DNA from: Sodalinema lacuna_A
GTDB taxonomy: Bacteria > Cyanobacteriota > Cyanobacteriia > Cyanobacteriales > Geitlerinemataceae
DNA length: 64,000 nt
Direction of reading: 5' to 3'
Assembly (NCBI GenBank): GCA_900149785.2
Contig: FSSI02000017.1
Location: 25,923 to 89,922 of the forward strand
Below the pieces are notes generated by a model, which was not told the origin of the DNA, did no database searches, and worked only from the letters and a program-made list of their open reading frames with translations. Below are positions 35,472-44,884 of this stretch, one piece after another (position 1 is the stretch's first letter; each line of letters begins with the position of its first letter). Made by a program: the position numbers and the translations under genes.

Positions 35472-36233
35472 CTAAGGTGAAGCCGACCCCGACGATCGCC
35501 GCAAGTCTAAATGATAGCGATAGAGCGCAACTGGACTTCCGTTAGCACGAAAATAGGCGGGATCTTTAGGAGATAGATAAATGGCTGTCAGTTGTTCAGC
35601 TTCGAGATGATCAGCATCCTGTTTTTGATAGTCGGTCGTGGTTTCAACTTCATTAAAATAGATTTGTCCAGGACTGCGAAACACTTGGTAGATAATTTCG
35701 GTCGAGAGAAAGCGATCGCTCTCGGGTTGTTCACGATTGCGTCCCCGCACCACCGAGACTAATTCTTGTCCTCCCGCCATATCGATAATCTGACGGTTAG
35801 GATTCTCCGAATCGCGGATAATCTGAATGTCACTCTCCTCACCAAAATAGGCTTGACTGATATTTTCACTATTAAAGGTGCGATCGCCGACCACTAAACC
35901 CGTCTTTTTCTGAGGTTCAAAGCGGACTTGAAACGTCAGCGGTTGATTAAGATAACGGCGATTTCCCTCAAATCCAGGACTCTTTAAATCCGGCGCTAAG
36001 GGAGCCTCTAACTGCAACAGGGTACTCGTCACATCCCAGGTTCCAGCCATCCAGTCGGGATAGACTAACTCCTCTTTGTTCACCACCGTAACCGTGGGTT
36101 TCTGTTGCCAATAGGGAAAGCGCTCAACGCGATCGCTCAAGGAATCAGCCCAAGCACTCGGCATCCCCAACAGCCAAAATACTGCCAATAAACAGAGTCC
36201 TTTGTAGACCCGTTGCGTTAAACAATGTTGCAT
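35472..36233 (-). CDS. Exported DUF6816-like protein
   Basis: About 253 aa from the ATG at 36233. A GTG at 36278 in the same frame would add 15 residues encoded by 15-bp tandem repeats (LTQHC-LTQHC), so I prefer the ATG. A signal peptide follows (VYKGLCLLAVFWLLGMPSAWA). The mature part has YPDWMAGTWDVTSTLLQLEA, GFEGNRRYLNQP, VRFEPQKKTG and a final YHLDLRR, a beta-barrel-like pattern that I associate with the cyanobacterial/plastid DUF6816 family. Lumenal or periplasmic location is expected, function unknown. It is 89 bp downstream of the CapA-like gene on the same strand. Confidence 0.75.
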   Translation of the reverse strand: MQHCLTQRVYKGLCLLAVFWLLGMPSAWADSLSDRVERFPYWQQKPTVTVVNKEELVYPDWMAGTWDVTSTLLQLEAPLAPDLKSPGFEGNRRYLNQPLTFQVRFEPQKKTGLVVGDRTFNSENISQAYFGEESDIQIIRDSENPNRQIIDMAGGQELVSVVRGRNREQPESDRFLSTEIIYQVFRSPGQIYFNEVETTTDYQKQDADHLEAEQLTAIYLSPKDPAYFRANGSPVALYRYHLDLRRSSGSASP

Positions 36234-36270
36234 CAAACAATGTTGCGTTAAACAATGTTGCGTCAAAAAA
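36212..36270 (-). repeat. Tandem repeat, 15 bp x 4, over a start codon
   Basis: Four copies of GTTGCGTTAAACAAT (second copy GTTGCATCAAACAAT, last imperfect) cover the start region of the minus-strand DUF6816-like gene. The variant copy creates the ATG at 36233. Copy-number change would move the start codon or ribosome-binding site. Confidence 0.85.
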
Positions 36271-36322
36271 CGTCTCACAATCAGTTTATAATATAAGTTG
36301 CCCTAAATAGGCGAGATCAACC

Positions 36323-37912
36323 CTATTTTACAAGGATTTGTCCCTGTTCATCAATCATGATGGGAGCATTTGGGAAATCAGTCTGAGTTAAATTGCGAAT
36401 CAAGTTGACTGTCCGAAATTGACCGTCCGGCACCGGAATACCCGTCGTCCCTAAATGAATCGGAATAATCTGTCCCGAAATAAATTCGCCTTCTAAGTTT
36501 AATTCAACCTCTAAAATCAAAGAATAGGCTAACGCTCCCTCCGTTGAAAGGGTCTGATAGCCCACAAAATCAGCCAAAGAATAGGCAATTAAGCGGTCAT
36601 TATACAAGTTGATCGCTCGGGGAATATGGGGACCATGACCTAAAATTAAATCCGCCCCCGCGTCAATCGCCTCGCGAGAAAAGCCCACGATATTACCGCG
36701 ATCTTCCCCCAGGAAGTATTCCTGGCGATCGCTCACGTGCATCGCCCCCGTTCCTTCCGCCCCAGCGTGAATCGACAGCACAATCACTTCAGCTTGTTTA
36801 TCCGCTTCAGCAATCAATTGTCGAGCCAACTCGATATTATTAATCTCATTATGAAAATCGTAAGTACTAAAGCCAATAAACGCGATCGTCACATCCTCTA
36901 CATCCAAATAGGTGATTTGATAGCGTTCTCCAACCGTCGCAATACCCACATCATTGAAATTCCGAATCGTATCCCGCAAACCAATCTCGCCAAAGTCCAT
37001 CGAATGATTATTCGCCAAACTGACAATATCAAAACCAGCATCTTGTAAAAGATAGCGATAACTCGGAGGCGATCGGAAGGCAAATTGGGTGCCGCGACTG
37101 GTATCCTTGGGACTATTGGGATGATCCGTTAGCGTACTTTCATAATTCCCAAATAGAATATCTGCTCCCTGTAAGTCTTTCATCACATTGGCAAAGAAAA
37201 GACTCGGATCAGCCGGGAGGCGATTGTTGGGATAGTTGGTTCCCAAAATCATATCTCCCACCGCCTTGATGCGAATTGAACTGGGAAGATTGGGAGTGGG
37301 AATCTCAGGCGTTTCTGGAAGAACCTCGCTGAGATTGGTTTCGGCGGGAGATTGGGGTGAGGACGATGGCGTTAGGCGATCGAGGTTTTGCGAGATCGTC
37401 GCCAAAACCGTTTGTCCAAGTTGGCGACTCTGACCCTGTAACTGACTGTGATCGAGGAGTCCCCAAAGTCCCCCAAAGCTAAATCCTAGCAGACTCAGGG
37501 CTGAAACCCGCATCACCAGGCGATTCGAGCGGGACTGAGACGATGGGGCCGCCGCTGGAGTCTGGGGGGACTCGGACGATTGAGGCGATCGCACCCGAGA
37601 GGTCCCTCGCGGTGTAAACTCCCTCAAAGGATATTTATAAGTCCAATCCGGCTCATGCTGTCCCCAGCGTCGCCCATAAATCACGATCGCCTGCACCCCC
37701 GCCAGATGACACTGTTGCACCGCTCGTCGTGCTAAGGGAATACAGACTGTTCGGTCAGGAATAACGCGAGCCTCAAATAACACCTGTAACCAGGGATTGC
37801 GTTGTTGCAGCCGTACCGAAATCTCATCAGACAGTAAGGCTTGGTCAATTCCTTGAACAATTGACCGTAGCTCAGTTGTTGGGTCATTATGGCCTTGTGG
37901 GTAAGCTTCCAC
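36323..37912 (-). CDS. CapA-family metallophosphatase-like membrane protein
   Basis: 529 aa from a GTG at 37912; no in-frame ATG lies close by. The first ~90 residues are a small alpha/beta domain ending YGRRWGQHEPDWTYKYPL. A Ser/Pro/Arg linker and a membrane helix (about 132-152, MRVSALSLLGFSFGGLWGLL) follow. Residues about 215-500 are the CapA poly-gamma-glutamate-synthesis domain: IKAVGDMILG, ILFGNYESTLTD, VSLANNHSMDFGE, VLSIHAGAEGTGAM and ILGHGPHIPRAINLY. These are calcineurin-like metal-binding motifs. Cyanobacterial homologues usually lack the other poly-gamma-glutamate genes, and none is nearby, so the true substrate is unknown. Likely faces the periplasm. Confidence 0.85.
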   Translation of the reverse strand: MEAYPQGHNDPTTELRSIVQGIDQALLSDEISVRLQQRNPWLQVLFEARVIPDRTVCIPLARRAVQQCHLAGVQAIVIYGRRWGQHEPDWTYKYPLREFTPRGTSRVRSPQSSESPQTPAAAPSSQSRSNRLVMRVSALSLLGFSFGGLWGLLDHSQLQGQSRQLGQTVLATISQNLDRLTPSSSPQSPAETNLSEVLPETPEIPTPNLPSSIRIKAVGDMILGTNYPNNRLPADPSLFFANVMKDLQGADILFGNYESTLTDHPNSPKDTSRGTQFAFRSPPSYRYLLQDAGFDIVSLANNHSMDFGEIGLRDTIRNFNDVGIATVGERYQITYLDVEDVTIAFIGFSTYDFHNEINNIELARQLIAEADKQAEVIVLSIHAGAEGTGAMHVSDRQEYFLGEDRGNIVGFSREAIDAGADLILGHGPHIPRAINLYNDRLIAYSLADFVGYQTLSTEGALAYSLILEVELNLEGEFISGQIIPIHLGTTGIPVPDGQFRTVNLIRNLTQTDFPNAPIMIDEQGQILVK

Positions 37913-38060
37913 CGCGCTGACATCTCCCCCTTATGACTTGCTCCTTTGTATCACAGATGGGAGGCCCCAGAACCCGGATCATTTGATTGGTCTTTCTTTT
38001 CTTTCAGCGTCGCCAGCATTAGGGCAATTCAAGCGCAATTCACAAGACTTAAGCCACCCT

Positions 38061-39191
38061 TTAAGACCCCTGCGGTCTCCGACGACGGTAACGCATCCAA
38101 GCCGCACCACTATACAGTTGAAAAGCAGGGTCCCAATGACTTGCTTCGTTGCGTTCAATGTCAATATACGGTTGAATGCCCTCCATGAGAAAATGGAAGT
38201 CGATCGCCGTTTCAGCAAATTGCATGAAGTCCGACCAGATCAGACCATCACTGAGTTGATGATCAAACACCTTGATAATGCCATTCCAGTTAATTCGCAA
38301 GGTGGCCGCTCGTAGTTTACCAATTTGCTGCTGTTGTTCCGGGGAAAAAATCACCCCCTTGTCAAACTCGTAGGAGCGATCGCAAAAACGCAAAATCACC
38401 CCCCGCTTCGGGAGATGCAAATCGCACATTTGCACAAAATCTTGAGTTTCGGGTTTACGTTTGATCTGATCCTTCGTGCGGCGGCTGATGTCATAACTCA
38501 CCGCATTAATAAACAGAGGGATTCCTCCCCGCACCTGTTGACGCACCTCGGCCCAGTCAAAACTAAACTTTCCCTGACGATTTTCGCGATCGCGACAGAT
38601 GACCACCGGTTTCGGTGTCAAAGATTGCACATAATCAACGCGCCAGACATTTAACTTGGCGATCTCCGTTAACGACGCGGTAAACGCGCAGATATCCGTT
38701 GCGGCCAACTCCTGTTCATACACCTGCAACTCCGCCAGGGGACCCGTACGATACAGCCGCCAACCCCGAACCTGCAACATCAGACGCGCCGCATAGGCCT
38801 CAACGTCAAACACCCGCGCCAATTGTTGCGCCGCCTGTTTACGGCGTTCCTTGGGCGTCGCTTCTAGCACCAAAACCCCCACCTCCTCGGGATCTGACTC
38901 GGCTTTGGCGGCGGCGATCGCCTTCTCTCGCTGTGTTTTGCGTTTCGTCTCCAGCCGCTGCATTCCCTGTCTGGCTTGACTCAGGAGTCGAGGCGAACTG
39001 TTATCTCGTAACAAAACTCGATAGGCCTGTTCGGCCTCATCGAGTCGTTGAGTCTCTTCGTAGAGGCGAGCAATATAAAACCGCACCCAGGGATTTTCGG
39101 GCATTGTTCGATATAAAACTTTGAGATGTCGGGAGGCGCTACGATAGTCTCCTGTCTCCAAAGCCGCGATCGCATCTTCGAGAGAAGGCAT
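38061..39191 (-). CDS. TPR-containing conserved hypothetical protein, 376 aa
   Basis: The first ~85 residues are two to three TPR units (AIAALETGDYRSASRHLKVL, then PWVRFYIARLYEETQRLDEA). A basic coiled region (LETKRKTQREKAIAAAKAE) follows. The rest is a globular domain with QQLARVFDVEAYAARLML, WRVDYVQSLTPKPVVIC, FSFDWAEVRQQVRGGIPLF, RGVILRFCDRSYEFDKGV and SDFMQFAETAIDFHFLMEG. I know this only as an uncharacterised cyanobacterial arrangement. There is no signal peptide, so it is cytoplasmic. Function is not assigned. Confidence 0.8.
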   Translation of the reverse strand: MPSLEDAIAALETGDYRSASRHLKVLYRTMPENPWVRFYIARLYEETQRLDEAEQAYRVLLRDNSSPRLLSQARQGMQRLETKRKTQREKAIAAAKAESDPEEVGVLVLEATPKERRKQAAQQLARVFDVEAYAARLMLQVRGWRLYRTGPLAELQVYEQELAATDICAFTASLTEIAKLNVWRVDYVQSLTPKPVVICRDRENRQGKFSFDWAEVRQQVRGGIPLFINAVSYDISRRTKDQIKRKPETQDFVQMCDLHLPKRGVILRFCDRSYEFDKGVIFSPEQQQQIGKLRAATLRINWNGIIKVFDHQLSDGLIWSDFMQFAETAIDFHFLMEGIQPYIDIERNEASHWDPAFQLYSGAAWMRYRRRRPQGS

Positions 39192-39296
39192 AGTGTCAAT
39201 GACGTGTTAATCGTTAACCGTCAACGATTAATAGTGATCGTCAAACTCAACGACTGAACTGAGTTCGACCACTATTATAATAGCCCGTTTTACCGG

Positions 39297-39626
39297 TTAA
39301 GCCGTGAGAGTTAGCAAAAACGCTAGGTTTTCCGACGCCACCAACGCATGGGGGGCGTTCGCCGGCATAAAGACGAAAACACCGGGTTTGAGGGCGATAG
39401 GTTTTCCGTTTAACGTGAGGGTTCCTGTCCCCTCAATGACGGTCACTGAGGCGTTACGGGTGGCCGTATGTTCTTCAATATCGGTATCTTTCCCGAGACA
39501 GAAAAGAGTATGTTGAGACACGTCATCTTTGACAATCACTTGACTGAGAACCGCGCGATCGCGATATTCAATCAAATCGGCTAATTCCGTGTCAAAGGGA
39601 ACGTCGGGAGTGGTAATCGTCGCCAT
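39297..39626 (-). CDS. Small cupin-domain protein
   Basis: 109 aa, a single cupin-2 beta-barrel: an EEHTATRNASVTVIEGTG segment (motif 1, with one His visible) and KPGVFVFMPANAPHALVA (motif 2). Metal ligands are partly preserved, so it may bind a metal or a small ligand. It is 61 bp upstream of the methyltransferase gene's stop, on the same strand, and might share its transcript. Substrate unknown. Confidence 0.85.
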   Translation of the reverse strand: MATITTPDVPFDTELADLIEYRDRAVLSQVIVKDDVSQHTLFCLGKDTDIEEHTATRNASVTVIEGTGTLTLNGKPIALKPGVFVFMPANAPHALVASENLAFLLTLTA

Positions 39627-39686
39627 AATAGAAATGTCCTCGGTAAATGATAAAACAACGTCGGGGCGAACCCTTGTCAGCGTTCT

Positions 39687-40460
39687 CTATTGACTCCGTT
39701 GAGCCGCCATGAGCCAATAGCCTAAACTGGAACGATAGTGATTGAACACCTGACGCATTCCCAAGATGCGATCGCGTAACTCGGGATGTCGCACTAGATT
39801 CACCGCAAACTTCATCGTCCCGAGTACCCCCTCATCTTGGATCAGACGAGAGACATCGAGCAAATCCATTGGCCCTGAAGTCTGGTGTTGTATCGTCAAT
39901 CCCGCCTCCTGAGCCAATTTTTGCCAATCTTCAACCGTCAGAGGTTGAGCGTTGACACGCAAGCTACTCGCTAAAGACTGGGAGACTTCTCGGGTGGTCG
40001 TTTTCATCTCATGGGAGAGAAAGACACCACCGGGTTTGAGGCGATCGCGAATCAAGTGAAACAGTTTCACCTTACCAGCCGCCGCTTGCATCGTCACGAT
40101 CGCTTCGGCTAGGACAAAATCGAACTGTTCGGGAATCTCATCGAGATTGAAAATGCTGGCCTCGATAAAACGAATGCGATCGCTCAACCCCGCCGCCTCC
40201 ACCGCCGCCCGCGATCGCTCAACACTCTCAGGGTTTTGTTCGACTCCCACCACCTTAACGTCAAACTGACGCGCCAAGGCGATCGCACTCACCCCAAAAC
40301 TCGACGCCAGTTCTAACACCGTATCCCCCGGCTGAAAATTCGCCCACGTGAATAACTGTTGGCTGGCGGCCTGACCCCCAGGCCGCAGAATCGTTTTACC
40401 CGCCGCCGCCAGAACCTCATGGCCTGGGGCGGTTTTGGGATTGAAAAGTTTGGACGTCAT
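39687..40460 (-). CDS. Class I SAM-dependent methyltransferase
   Basis: 257 aa from the ATG at 40460. A longer frame reaching 40616 includes tandem-repeat DNA and an unlikely N-terminus. Motif I is DTVLELASSFGVSAIALA, motif II VKVVGVEQNPESV, with IRFIEASIFNLDEIPEQFDFVLAEAIV and a post-motif LKPGGVFLSHE. C-terminal helices resemble those of small-molecule methyltransferases. Its neighbour is the cupin gene, so it may modify a small metabolite. Acceptor not predictable. Confidence 0.88.
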   Translation of the reverse strand: MTSKLFNPKTAPGHEVLAAAGKTILRPGGQAASQQLFTWANFQPGDTVLELASSFGVSAIALARQFDVKVVGVEQNPESVERSRAAVEAAGLSDRIRFIEASIFNLDEIPEQFDFVLAEAIVTMQAAAGKVKLFHLIRDRLKPGGVFLSHEMKTTTREVSQSLASSLRVNAQPLTVEDWQKLAQEAGLTIQHQTSGPMDLLDVSRLIQDEGVLGTMKFAVNLVRHPELRDRILGMRQVFNHYRSSLGYWLMAAQRSQ

Positions 40461-40834
40461 GGCTATTGCTCCTGAGTCGTTATTTCCAGTTAAACGCCTG
40501 CGCAGCAAAATGACCTTGATATAAGTCAAATCCTTCGACATCCCATCCTCCACCAGCAAATCTGGGCAGCAAATCTGGGCAGCAAATCTGGAAAATTCAC
40601 AAATTGCCCTTGACATTCAAGTACAATTTTTTTACAATAGAACCATAAATAAAGCTTCACCCCTTAATCAAAGCGCACCAAATTTTTGCTTAAGGTTGGC
40701 AAGGCTTCGCGGCTCCGGTGCGGGCCGCGCAAAGCCAAACATCTAAGCAGCGCAATTTTTTTAAGTTACGTTGTTTTAGATTTTCGTACAGAAAGTAGCC
40801 CCAAAAGCAGCCCCAAAAGCAGCCCCAAAAATTC
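40461..40834. other. Intergenic region rich in short repeats
   Basis: About 370 bases between the methyltransferase start and the rsmE stop. It contains a 13-bp tandem array (AGCAAATCTGGGC, 40555-40591), a GC-rich nested inverted repeat around 40703-40736 (GGCTTCGCGGC paired with GCCGCGCAAAGCC), and a 12-bp array (GCAGCCCCAAAA, about 40797-40830) just after the rsmE stop codon. TTGACATT near 40609 may be a -35 element on the plus strand, but no gene follows. Confidence 0.6.
40555..40591 (+). repeat. Tandem repeat, 13 bp x 3
   Basis: AGCAAATCTGGGC twice, then AGCAAATCTGG; located upstream of the minus-strand methyltransferase start. Confidence 0.88.
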
Positions 40835-41575
40835 TCAATCCAGTCCAGACTCAAGAGCCGCCGCCACCAGAGCCAGAGCTACCGTCGGAGCCGTAACCGC
40901 CCGTAAAATCCGTTGTCCCAGAGAAACCTCCTGCCAACCGGCCGCGATCGCAACCTCAACCTCAGCCGTCGTCCAGCCTCCTTCCGGGCCAATCGCGATC
41001 GCCATCTCAGCCATCTCAAGACCCCAAGACGCGACATCCTGGCGGACTTGCCTCAACAAATGAGGCCGATCTCCCCGAGCCACACAGAAATAGGTCCGAG
41101 CCAGGCCAACCGCCGCGATCGCCTCAGCCAGAGACATGGGCCTCTCAATCCTGGGAACCCATTGTCGTTCCGACTGTTCCGCCGCCTCCGTCGCAATCCG
41201 TTGCCAGCGTTGCAACTTATTCGGACTGGGTTTCAAGAGCGTGCGATCGCTCAACACCGGAATCACCCGAGCCACCCCCAACTCCGTCGTCTGACGAACC
41301 ACCTCATCAAACCCTTGCCCCTTCGGCAACCCAGCCAACAACGTCACAGAGATAGGCAGTTCCCGATTGAAGTCCAACGGCTGTAACACCCGTCCATAAG
41401 GGCCTTCCTCCCCCTCAACCAACTCCGTTTCCCAGCAACTCCCCGAACCATCCATCGCCACAAAGCGATCGCCCCCCTGCAACCGCAACACCCGCATCAA
41501 ATAATGAAGCTGCTGGCGATTGAGAGTGAGAGTGCGATCGCAAAGTTGGCTCGACTCAACCGTAATTCGTTGCAC
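40835..41575 (-). CDS. rsmE: 16S rRNA (uracil-1498-N3)-methyltransferase
   Basis: 246 aa, SPOUT methyltransferase acting on fully assembled 30S subunits. The N-terminal PUA-like part has LNRQQLHYLMRVLRLQGGD and FVAMDGSG. The knot domain has LPKGQGFDEVVRQTTELGV, VIPVLSDRTLLKP, RWQRIATEAAEQSERQWVPR, AIGPEGGWTTAEV and LGQRILRAVTAPTVALALV, which bind SAM. All landmarks of the family are present. It is 34 bp downstream of the 111-aa gene on the same strand. Confidence 0.95.
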   Translation of the reverse strand: MQRITVESSQLCDRTLTLNRQQLHYLMRVLRLQGGDRFVAMDGSGSCWETELVEGEEGPYGRVLQPLDFNRELPISVTLLAGLPKGQGFDEVVRQTTELGVARVIPVLSDRTLLKPSPNKLQRWQRIATEAAEQSERQWVPRIERPMSLAEAIAAVGLARTYFCVARGDRPHLLRQVRQDVASWGLEMAEMAIAIGPEGGWTTAEVEVAIAAGWQEVSLGQRILRAVTAPTVALALVAAALESGLD

Positions 41576-41609
41576 GTTAGATCAATCGTTGAGATGCAAT
41601 TGAGAACCG

Positions 41610-41945
41610 CTAATTCGCCACCGGAACCCCCTTCTCAATCTCACTGCTGACCTCATAAAAGCCCGTTTTCGGCGGCGACAAAAACAAATGAGACATCTCC
41701 TCTAAAACCGCATCCACCTTAGCATTGCGATTATTGTCCATATCCTCAGGATCATCCCAGAACACCACCGCAATGCCGCGATCCGTCCCCGGTTCCTGTA
41801 ACAGATACGCTCCCTCAAACCCATCATGATAATTGCGAACCGCCTCATCAAACAGGCGTTTCGCCTCCTCAAAACATCCAGGCTTAAACTCCCCCTGAGC
41901 CACATAAGCATACTTGTGGCGTAAAAAATCCATGAAATCACTCAT
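41610..41945 (-). CDS. Small conserved protein, dimeric-barrel-like
   Basis: 111 aa. It begins MSDFMDFLRHKYAYVAQGEF, then has KPGCFEEAKRLFDEAVRNY, AYLLQEPGTDRGIAVVFWDD, a DAVLEEMSHLF helix and FYEVSSEIEKG. The order beta-alpha-beta-beta-alpha-beta and the 'GIAVVFWDDPEDM' strand fit the ferredoxin-like dimeric barrel fold (antibiotic-biosynthesis-monooxygenase/Dabb type). No catalytic residues can be named. It lies 42 bp downstream of gyrA and 34 bp upstream of rsmE, all on the minus strand, which suggests one transcript. Confidence 0.78.
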   Translation of the reverse strand: MSDFMDFLRHKYAYVAQGEFKPGCFEEAKRLFDEAVRNYHDGFEGAYLLQEPGTDRGIAVVFWDDPEDMDNNRNAKVDAVLEEMSHLFLSPPKTGFYEVSSEIEKGVPVAN

Positions 41946-41987
41946 CGTATCAAGACCTCTCGAACAATAGAATCAGGACAACAGTCT

Positions 41988-44528
41988 TTATTCTCCCCCC
42001 GTCGGCAAACAGAGGCGGGTAGAGATCACGGAGTCTTTAGATTTCAACAGTTTCGGACGCTGGCCCGTTCCATCCTTACCCTGAGTCTTCAGCGACGCGA
42101 TCGGCAACCGCAACAGGCGATCGCCATTGAGTTGCAGCACCAACTCCGCCCCCGGAACCGCCCGTACAATCGCCATCAGGCGATCGCTGCGATTGGCAAA
42201 GCGTAAGCCCTGAGTGCCGATCGCCCCCCGTTCCCCGAGCCGTAACTCCTCAACCGGCAAGCGTTTACAATAACCCCGCTCAGTCACCAACACCAACTCA
42301 TCAGACGCCTCAACAATCCCTAAACCGGCGATCGTTTCCGTCTTCCGTAGCCTTACCGCCTGATAGCCTTGAGCCGTGCGCCCCAACAGCGGCAATTGCT
42401 CATCATCCACCGGCATTCGTAACAAGCGGCCCCCACTCGACGCCACGATCGCATCGAGTCCCTCCCGAGCCAGTTCAATCCCATAGAGTCCATCATCTTG
42501 CTTGAACTTCAACACCGTTAAGCCCCGAGCCGTAATCTGGCCGATCTCACTCACCGCCAGGCGTTTAATCCGTCCCCCTTGCGTCAAAAACACCACCTGT
42601 TGCTGCTCAAAGCCTTCATCGGCCACAAACTGAGCCACGATCGCCTCAGGATCCCCCTGAGCCGCCGGCGGTAACAACCCCACCAAAGGCTGGCCGCGAT
42701 CGTTGCGGCCACTGAGTTTAGCAATATCACCCACCGCCGCCGAATACAGCTTGCCATCCCGGACAAACATCCACAACGGGCGATCGGTTTGCGTCGCCAC
42801 CTGTCGTAACGGAAAATCCTCCGTAATATCGAGCAATTCCCCCTGAGGCGATACCGGTTCAATGGGGGTGACGCTCTTAGGCGGTAGGCGACGGCCATAA
42901 CCCCGTTGCGTAATCTCCAAAACCGTCTCTTCCGCTTGAGGCTGGAGATCCAGCGGCAACGAGACACTCAGAGGCTGATCCTGAGCCTCCTCAAACTGCG
43001 TCACGTCCGACTTCACCGTTCCATCCGCCGTCACAATGCGAGTGCGTCGCTCATCAGCAAACTTGCGCTTGAGATGACGCAGTTCTTTTTTCAGGGATTT
43101 AAGCAACTCATGGCGATCGCCCAACAGGCCCTGTAACACCTCCCGACGTTGACTCAGTTGAGTCAACTCAGCATTGAGATTGTCCCGTTCCATCCCCGTC
43201 AACCGACGCATCGGCATCGCCAAAATCGCATTAGCCTGAGCCTCACTGAAGTCTAACCGCTCCTGAAACTGGACTTTCGCCGTCGTTCCATCGGGAGCGT
43301 TGCGCAAAATATCAATCACCGCATCGAGATGATCTAAAGCAGCCAACAACCCAGACAACAGATGTAAGCGACTTTCAATTTTATTGAGTTCATCTTGATA
43401 CTGACGGGTTAGAGTTTCCTCGCGGAAATCCAGAAAAGCCTGGAGTGTCTCCCGGAGGCTCAACTGGCGGGGTTGGTTGTCCACCAGAGACAACATGATC
43501 ACCCCAAAGGTATTTTGCAGCGCCGTGAGACGATAGATTTGCTTGAGAACCTTTTGGGGACTGGCTTCTCGTTTGAGTTCAATCACCACCCGAATCCCAG
43601 AGCGATCGCTCTCATCGCGAATATCCGAGATGCCATCGAGTTTACCCTGATTCACCAAATGAGCTAACTTTTCAATCCAACTGGATTTACTCACCTGGAA
43701 GGGAAACTCACTGACGATTAAAGCCGGCCGCTGCGATCGCCGCGTTTTGCCCGTTTGCACCGTCTCAACACTCACCACCCCGCGCACCGTCAGACTACCG
43801 CGTCCCTTGAGATACGCATCATGAATCCCCTGAATCCCCACAATCTCGCCGCCTGTGGGAAAGTCTGGCCCCGGGATGAGTTCCAAAAGTTTCTCATCTG
43901 ACAGCGTTGGGCGATCGATCAGAGCAATCAGGCCATCGACGAGTTCCCCGAGATTATGAGGCGGGATATTCGTCGCCATCCCCACCGCAATCCCAGAACT
44001 GCCATTGAGCAAGAGAATCGGCAGTTGAGCCGGCAGAACCACCGGTTCCTGTTGGGAATTATCGAAATTGCCCGTAAAATCGACCGTTGCCGTGCCAATT
44101 TCACTCAGCAGCGCCTGATTTCCCAGTTCACCCAAGCGGGTTTCGGTATACCGCATCGCCGCCGGTGGATCATTATCAATCGAGCCGAAGTTACCATGGC
44201 CCGCCAACAGGGGATAACGACTCGAAAACTCTTGCACCAGGCGCACCAGAGCATCATAGACCGACTGATCGCCGTGGGGGTGATATTTCCCCAACACATC
44301 CCCGACAACCCGAGCGCATTTACGATAGGGACGATCCGGCGTCAATCCCAGCTCGTGCATCGCGTAAATAATCCGCCGGTGAACCGGTTTGAGTCCATCT
44401 CGCACATCCGGAAGCGCCCGCCCCACGATCACACTCATGGCGTATTCAAGGTAGGACTGCTGCATCTCCTGGTGCAAAGCGGTTGGGACGATTTGTCCGC
44501 CGGAGAGGAGGTTTAACTGCTTAGCCAT
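41988..44528 (-). CDS. gyrA: DNA gyrase/topoisomerase IV subunit A
   Basis: 846 aa from the ATG at 44528 (MAKQLNLLSGGQIV); an in-frame upstream start would add 26 unlikely residues. The breakage-reunion core is clear: YAMSVIVGRALPDVRDGLKP, KCARVVGDVLGKYHPHGD, RYPLLAGHGNFGSIDNDPPA and the catalytic Tyr in AAMRYTETRL. The C-terminal pinwheel has six repeats (LTQGGRIKRL, LVTERGYCKRLP). A sequence TQRGYGRRLP lies where gyrases have the GyrA box QRRGGRG, but it is divergent. Cyanobacteria often carry two A-subunit paralogues, so this may be gyrA or a ParC-like copy; gyrA is my preference. The partner B subunit is not in the window. Confidence 0.9.
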   Translation of the reverse strand: MAKQLNLLSGGQIVPTALHQEMQQSYLEYAMSVIVGRALPDVRDGLKPVHRRIIYAMHELGLTPDRPYRKCARVVGDVLGKYHPHGDQSVYDALVRLVQEFSSRYPLLAGHGNFGSIDNDPPAAMRYTETRLGELGNQALLSEIGTATVDFTGNFDNSQQEPVVLPAQLPILLLNGSSGIAVGMATNIPPHNLGELVDGLIALIDRPTLSDEKLLELIPGPDFPTGGEIVGIQGIHDAYLKGRGSLTVRGVVSVETVQTGKTRRSQRPALIVSEFPFQVSKSSWIEKLAHLVNQGKLDGISDIRDESDRSGIRVVIELKREASPQKVLKQIYRLTALQNTFGVIMLSLVDNQPRQLSLRETLQAFLDFREETLTRQYQDELNKIESRLHLLSGLLAALDHLDAVIDILRNAPDGTTAKVQFQERLDFSEAQANAILAMPMRRLTGMERDNLNAELTQLSQRREVLQGLLGDRHELLKSLKKELRHLKRKFADERRTRIVTADGTVKSDVTQFEEAQDQPLSVSLPLDLQPQAEETVLEITQRGYGRRLPPKSVTPIEPVSPQGELLDITEDFPLRQVATQTDRPLWMFVRDGKLYSAAVGDIAKLSGRNDRGQPLVGLLPPAAQGDPEAIVAQFVADEGFEQQQVVFLTQGGRIKRLAVSEIGQITARGLTVLKFKQDDGLYGIELAREGLDAIVASSGGRLLRMPVDDEQLPLLGRTAQGYQAVRLRKTETIAGLGIVEASDELVLVTERGYCKRLPVEELRLGERGAIGTQGLRFANRSDRLMAIVRAVPGAELVLQLNGDRLLRLPIASLKTQGKDGTGQRPKLLKSKDSVISTRLCLPTGGE

Positions 44529-44884
44529 GAAGTTCGTTTCCTTAAGGTCTGACAGTGTTGGTGCAACGGGGTTGGTGCAACGGGAGCGACGTACCGAGTT
44601 TCCCAAACGCCGACATTTTTAACATTTAAGCGCAACGACGGCGTGAAGAACAGTGCGTTGACCGAGAGGTCGGCCCTCGCAATCCGCTACAATGATGGGG
44701 TAAAGGTCAGATTGCGTAGGATAGTGTACCGTGTGTCGGGTTTGTCCTCCTAGTTCCGCTCTCGTCTCCAAATGGGAGTTTAGCCAGGTTCCTTGGCTAG
44801 ATTTGCTCAGCGTTTCGGAGTACGATCGAGAACAGGTCGAATGTCCACCGTTAGGGTCAAACAAAGTTTAGGTTAAAACAGCAG
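44529..44884. other. Divergent promoter region of gyrA and a CheY-like gene
   Basis: About 355 bases with no convincing gene. A minus-strand frame of 81 codons (44619-44864) has no family resemblance. An inverted repeat CCGAGAGGTCGG occurs at about 44659-44670. GTTGGTGCAACGGG is repeated in tandem near 44559-44586 just upstream of gyrA. Confidence 0.45.

Noticed and set aside
44619..44864. 81-codon minus-strand frame upstream of gyrA
   Set aside because: No recognisable motif, low hydrophobic patterning, and it overlaps the expected promoter region of gyrA.
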